Assembly: GCA_035528275.1 (NCBI GenBank)
Contig: DATKYV010000348.1
Coordinates: 1-7,337, forward strand
Length of the DNA stretch: 7,337 nucleotides
Reading direction: 5' to 3'
DNA from: DATKYV01 sp035528275
GTDB taxonomy: Bacteria > Acidobacteriota > Terriglobia > UBA7540
Shown: piece after piece, positions 5,151 through 7,337 of the stretch
Numbering within the stretch: the first letter of the stretch is position 1
Layout: every line of letters begins with the position of its first letter
Notes under the pieces: generated by a model
Seen by the model: only the letters and a program-made list of their open reading frames with translations
What the model was told of the DNA's origin: nothing
Databases searched by the model: none
Position numbers and translations under genes: made by a program

Positions 5151-7310
5151 TCATTGATTCGCCGCTCGTCGCTGATAGGCTTCGGCGTGCACGGCCTTTG
5201 CTGCCGCCACCATCTCCGGGTAAGGCGTGTCGGTGACGTCCACAAAACCGATGTTGTAGTTCTCGCCGTCGTAGGACCTGCCGGTGAGCGGTTCATCGAA
5301 GTACTGGAACCAGTGGCAGCCCACGAACGCCGGATGGTCCACAACACTCCGAATGTAGTCGCGGTACATCGCCGCGCGAGCCTCCTGAGTGTCCACGGAC
5401 ACCAGGCCCGTATGGAACATTCCCCGGTCACGCGCGCCGAAGTGAAACTCGCCGATGATGCAGGGTTTGTTCAGCGACCTCGTGAAGTCCCACTCCTCGG
5501 CGTCCACACGCTGGCGATAGATGTTGAAGCTCACCACGTCGCAGTATTCCGCCGAAGCTTCCACGGCTTCCGGAGTCCGCCACGCGAAGCGGCAGCCCAG
5601 GTAGAGATGGTTCGGATCGTGCTTCTTCAGGGTGTCGCGGATGGTGCGAAAATACTGGCGCGCGAAGGCGCGAAGGAAAGCGCTGAAATCCTCCCTCATT
5701 CGCGGAGCTAAGGTGTCAGGAGGTTCGAAGGGTCGGCGCAGCAACAAGTCCCACGATTCGAATTTCGCGCCCCAGGCTTCGTTCAATCGGCTGATCTCAC
5801 CGTAACGCTCTTTGAGTTGACCGACGAAAGCCTTCTTGGCGGGCTGATTGGGACCTGCGGCCAGAGCGCCGTAGGCCAGGCCGTAACGGCCGCGGTCATC
5901 TGCGCCGCCTCCCCACGAGACCTCATTGTCCACGAAATAGCCGAGGCACCAGGGATCGTCGCGGTACTGTGCGGTGGCGGCACGGAGGCTGTGGTCGACG
6001 GCTTCGGCGAATTTCGGATCGAACGGATCGTGCATTTTTCCCCAATAATCGCGGCCGCTGGAGACGCGCGCGTAATCTCCGGAGAGATCGATGGTGGGCG
6101 TGTAGGGCACGCGCTTCAGGCCAAAGAGCGCCGGGTCCGACCAGTTGGCGATGGTATTGAATCCCCAGGCGCGCAAGCGGTCGAGCGCAAAGCCCCGCCA
6201 CTTCTCCATGTAGTCGACGCCGTACTTTCGCTCCAGGTTGGCGGAGTAGAAGTTAAATGTTCGGCCTTCCGTGACCGGGCCGGAGTGAACGTGATCGGCG
6301 TAGCCGTCGTGTTTGCTCAAAGGATCATCTTTCTCAGGAAGCCATGTGAACAGCTTCTGCCGGCCCTCGATGAAAGCGAACCCATTATCGGTGTCGATGA
6401 CATCAATCCCCAGCGAGATGAAAAGGTGGCCCTCGGGAGTCACGAGCCACCACTTGCCGTCTCGCTTGGTGGTTGAGAAGAAGCCGCTCGCGACAGCTTG
6501 GGGGCCGGCTGCCCAGCCGCCGTATTCATCGCGGTCGGGAAGAGTCGGTGTCATCTTGATCTCGGCTTCTTCCTCCGTCCGTCGGGGGGCGAACTCCTCC
6601 GCCCCTTTCAGCTTGCCCGGCCAATTGCCGGCGGCGAACTGGCCGAAGGCATCCACGATTCCATCATAGGAAATCGTGGGCGGCAAAAGCCGGATGTTTT
6701 CCACGACCAGAGTCCGCGGCGCCGGGGGATGAGATAGGGAAACCTCGAAGCCCGTGATGCGCGACGCGTCGAGACGATGGCTGGCGTGCGTCATCAGCTC
6801 CTCGACGGGTCCCGGCGGACCGCCGCGCATGCCGAATTCCTGCGGGTCGGATTTCCCAAGCAGGAGGCCAAAGCTCTTGGTCTGGTGCGCGGCGAGCTTT
6901 CCGTAGGCGGTGCGGCCGCGCACTCCGCCCACCGGCGGGGCGGCGTCGGAAACGTGAAAAGTGAAGGCGACATCCTCGTCACCCGGGTTGACGAGGTCGA
7001 ACGCCAGAGCACCGTACGCTCGCCAGTCCCATGATTTCGCGCCCGCCGAAAAGACGACCCGCGGCCGTTCTGAGGCGGCAAACTCAATCTCCCAGGCTTT
7101 CTCGCTCCCTGCCATCTTGCTGGGCGCGCGCGAGATTCTTGCTTCATGTGCTTCAACCTTCTGGATATCTGGCGGAACACCTTCCGGAGCGACGCTGCGG
7201 TCCTTCGCGAGCGGGGGAACGGGGTCGATTGGGTAACCGGACTCGCGGGTCATCGCGAGACCACCAAGAAGAAGGAGTGCTCCGGCGAGTGCAATTCTGA
7301 ACCGAGCCAT
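5151..7310 (-). CDS. Secreted GH50-like glycoside hydrolase (beta-agarase family)
   Basis: 719 residues. The start ATG (7310-7308) follows AGGAGGA with a 4-base spacer. MARFRIALAGALLLLGGLAM is a Sec-type signal peptide or membrane anchor. Residues about 70-210 look like a beta-sandwich carbohydrate-binding domain (AWEIEF, LAFDLVNPG, VENIRLLPP). A TIM-barrel domain occupies about 275-715. GYFVDNEVSWGGG (457-469) gives E463 as probable acid/base, and IIGEFHFGARDRGMFHTGL (618-636) gives E621 as probable nucleophile, the pattern of clan GH-A retaining enzymes. The last part (GCHWFQYFDEPLTGR, 664-678; YNIGFVDVTDTPYPEM, 685-700) is typical of GH50. GH50 enzymes cleave beta-1,4 bonds in agarose, often releasing neoagarobiose. 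Divergent members may act on other galactans, and GH42- or GH2-type enzymes are less likely alternatives. It is convergent with the isomerase-like gene across a 194-base gap holding the relic, so it is transcribed separately. Confidence 0.78.
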   Translation of the reverse strand: MARFRIALAGALLLLGGLAMTRESGYPIDPVPPLAKDRSVAPEGVPPDIQKVEAHEARISRAPSKMAGSEKAWEIEFAASERPRVVFSAGAKSWDWRAYGALAFDLVNPGDEDVAFTFHVSDAAPPVGGVRGRTAYGKLAAHQTKSFGLLLGKSDPQEFGMRGGPPGPVEELMTHASHRLDASRITGFEVSLSHPPAPRTLVVENIRLLPPTISYDGIVDAFGQFAAGNWPGKLKGAEEFAPRRTEEEAEIKMTPTLPDRDEYGGWAAGPQAVASGFFSTTKRDGKWWLVTPEGHLFISLGIDVIDTDNGFAFIEGRQKLFTWLPEKDDPLSKHDGYADHVHSGPVTEGRTFNFYSANLERKYGVDYMEKWRGFALDRLRAWGFNTIANWSDPALFGLKRVPYTPTIDLSGDYARVSSGRDYWGKMHDPFDPKFAEAVDHSLRAATAQYRDDPWCLGYFVDNEVSWGGGADDRGRYGLAYGALAAGPNQPAKKAFVGQLKERYGEISRLNEAWGAKFESWDLLLRRPFEPPDTLAPRMREDFSAFLRAFARQYFRTIRDTLKKHDPNHLYLGCRFAWRTPEAVEASAEYCDVVSFNIYRQRVDAEEWDFTRSLNKPCIIGEFHFGARDRGMFHTGLVSVDTQEARAAMYRDYIRSVVDHPAFVGCHWFQYFDEPLTGRSYDGENYNIGFVDVTDTPYPEMVAAAKAVHAEAYQRRAANQ

Positions 7311-7337
7311 TGATTCCTCCTGCGACGAAGTGGATTC

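Noticed and set aside
5817..6476. Plus-strand open frame of 219 codons inside the hydrolase gene
   Set aside because: Antisense to the catalytic domain; no start signal and no recognisable family.

Overview
The window is GC-rich bacterial DNA holding five protein-coding genes, one of them cut by the left edge, and one small gene relic. The likely source is an Acidobacteriota- or Planctomycetota-type heterotroph. This is inferred from family content only: Tat-exported Gfo/Idh/MocA oxidoreductases, an exported sugar-isomerase-like protein, a large secreted glycoside hydrolase and an Fe-S class I fumarase of the kind common in those groups. No rRNA, tRNA, CRISPR array, transposase or insertion sequence was seen.

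Layout. Positions 1-620 (minus): N-terminal 206 residues of a class I fumarate hydratase (or tartrate dehydratase alpha-type) protein. Positions 728-1585 (minus): a LOG-family nucleotide phosphoribohydrolase-like protein. A 230-base divergent intergenic region (1586-1815) carries candidate promoters in both directions. Positions 1816-3183 (plus): Tat-signal Gfo/Idh/MocA oxidoreductase. A 336-base gap (3184-3519) contains a strong stem-loop, a weak candidate promoter and a dyad that looks like an operator. Positions 3520-4956 (plus): Tat-signal protein with an L-fucose isomerase-like C-terminal region. Positions 4957-5150: a gap containing a chimeric relic. Positions 5151-7310 (minus): a 719-residue secreted GH50-like (beta-agarase family) glycoside hydrolase, convergent with the isomerase-like gene.

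The left part (fumarase, LOG) looks like housekeeping. The right part (oxidoreductase, isomerase-like protein, glycoside hydrolase) looks like a small carbohydrate-processing locus whose three products all carry export signals, so glycan cleavage and redox or isomerase chemistry may occur outside the cytoplasm. The substrate is not determined by the sequence.

The most unusual structure is the 127-base relic at 5011-5137. Its left part is a degraded minus-strand copy of the last codons of the neighbouring glycoside hydrolase, and its right part is a plus-strand copy of the last 30 codons of the oxidoreductase 2 kb away. They are joined inside a GCC/GCG-rich stretch. The simplest reading is that a second, divergently arranged hydrolase/oxidoreductase pair once lay here and collapsed by internal deletion, leaving only its two 3' ends.
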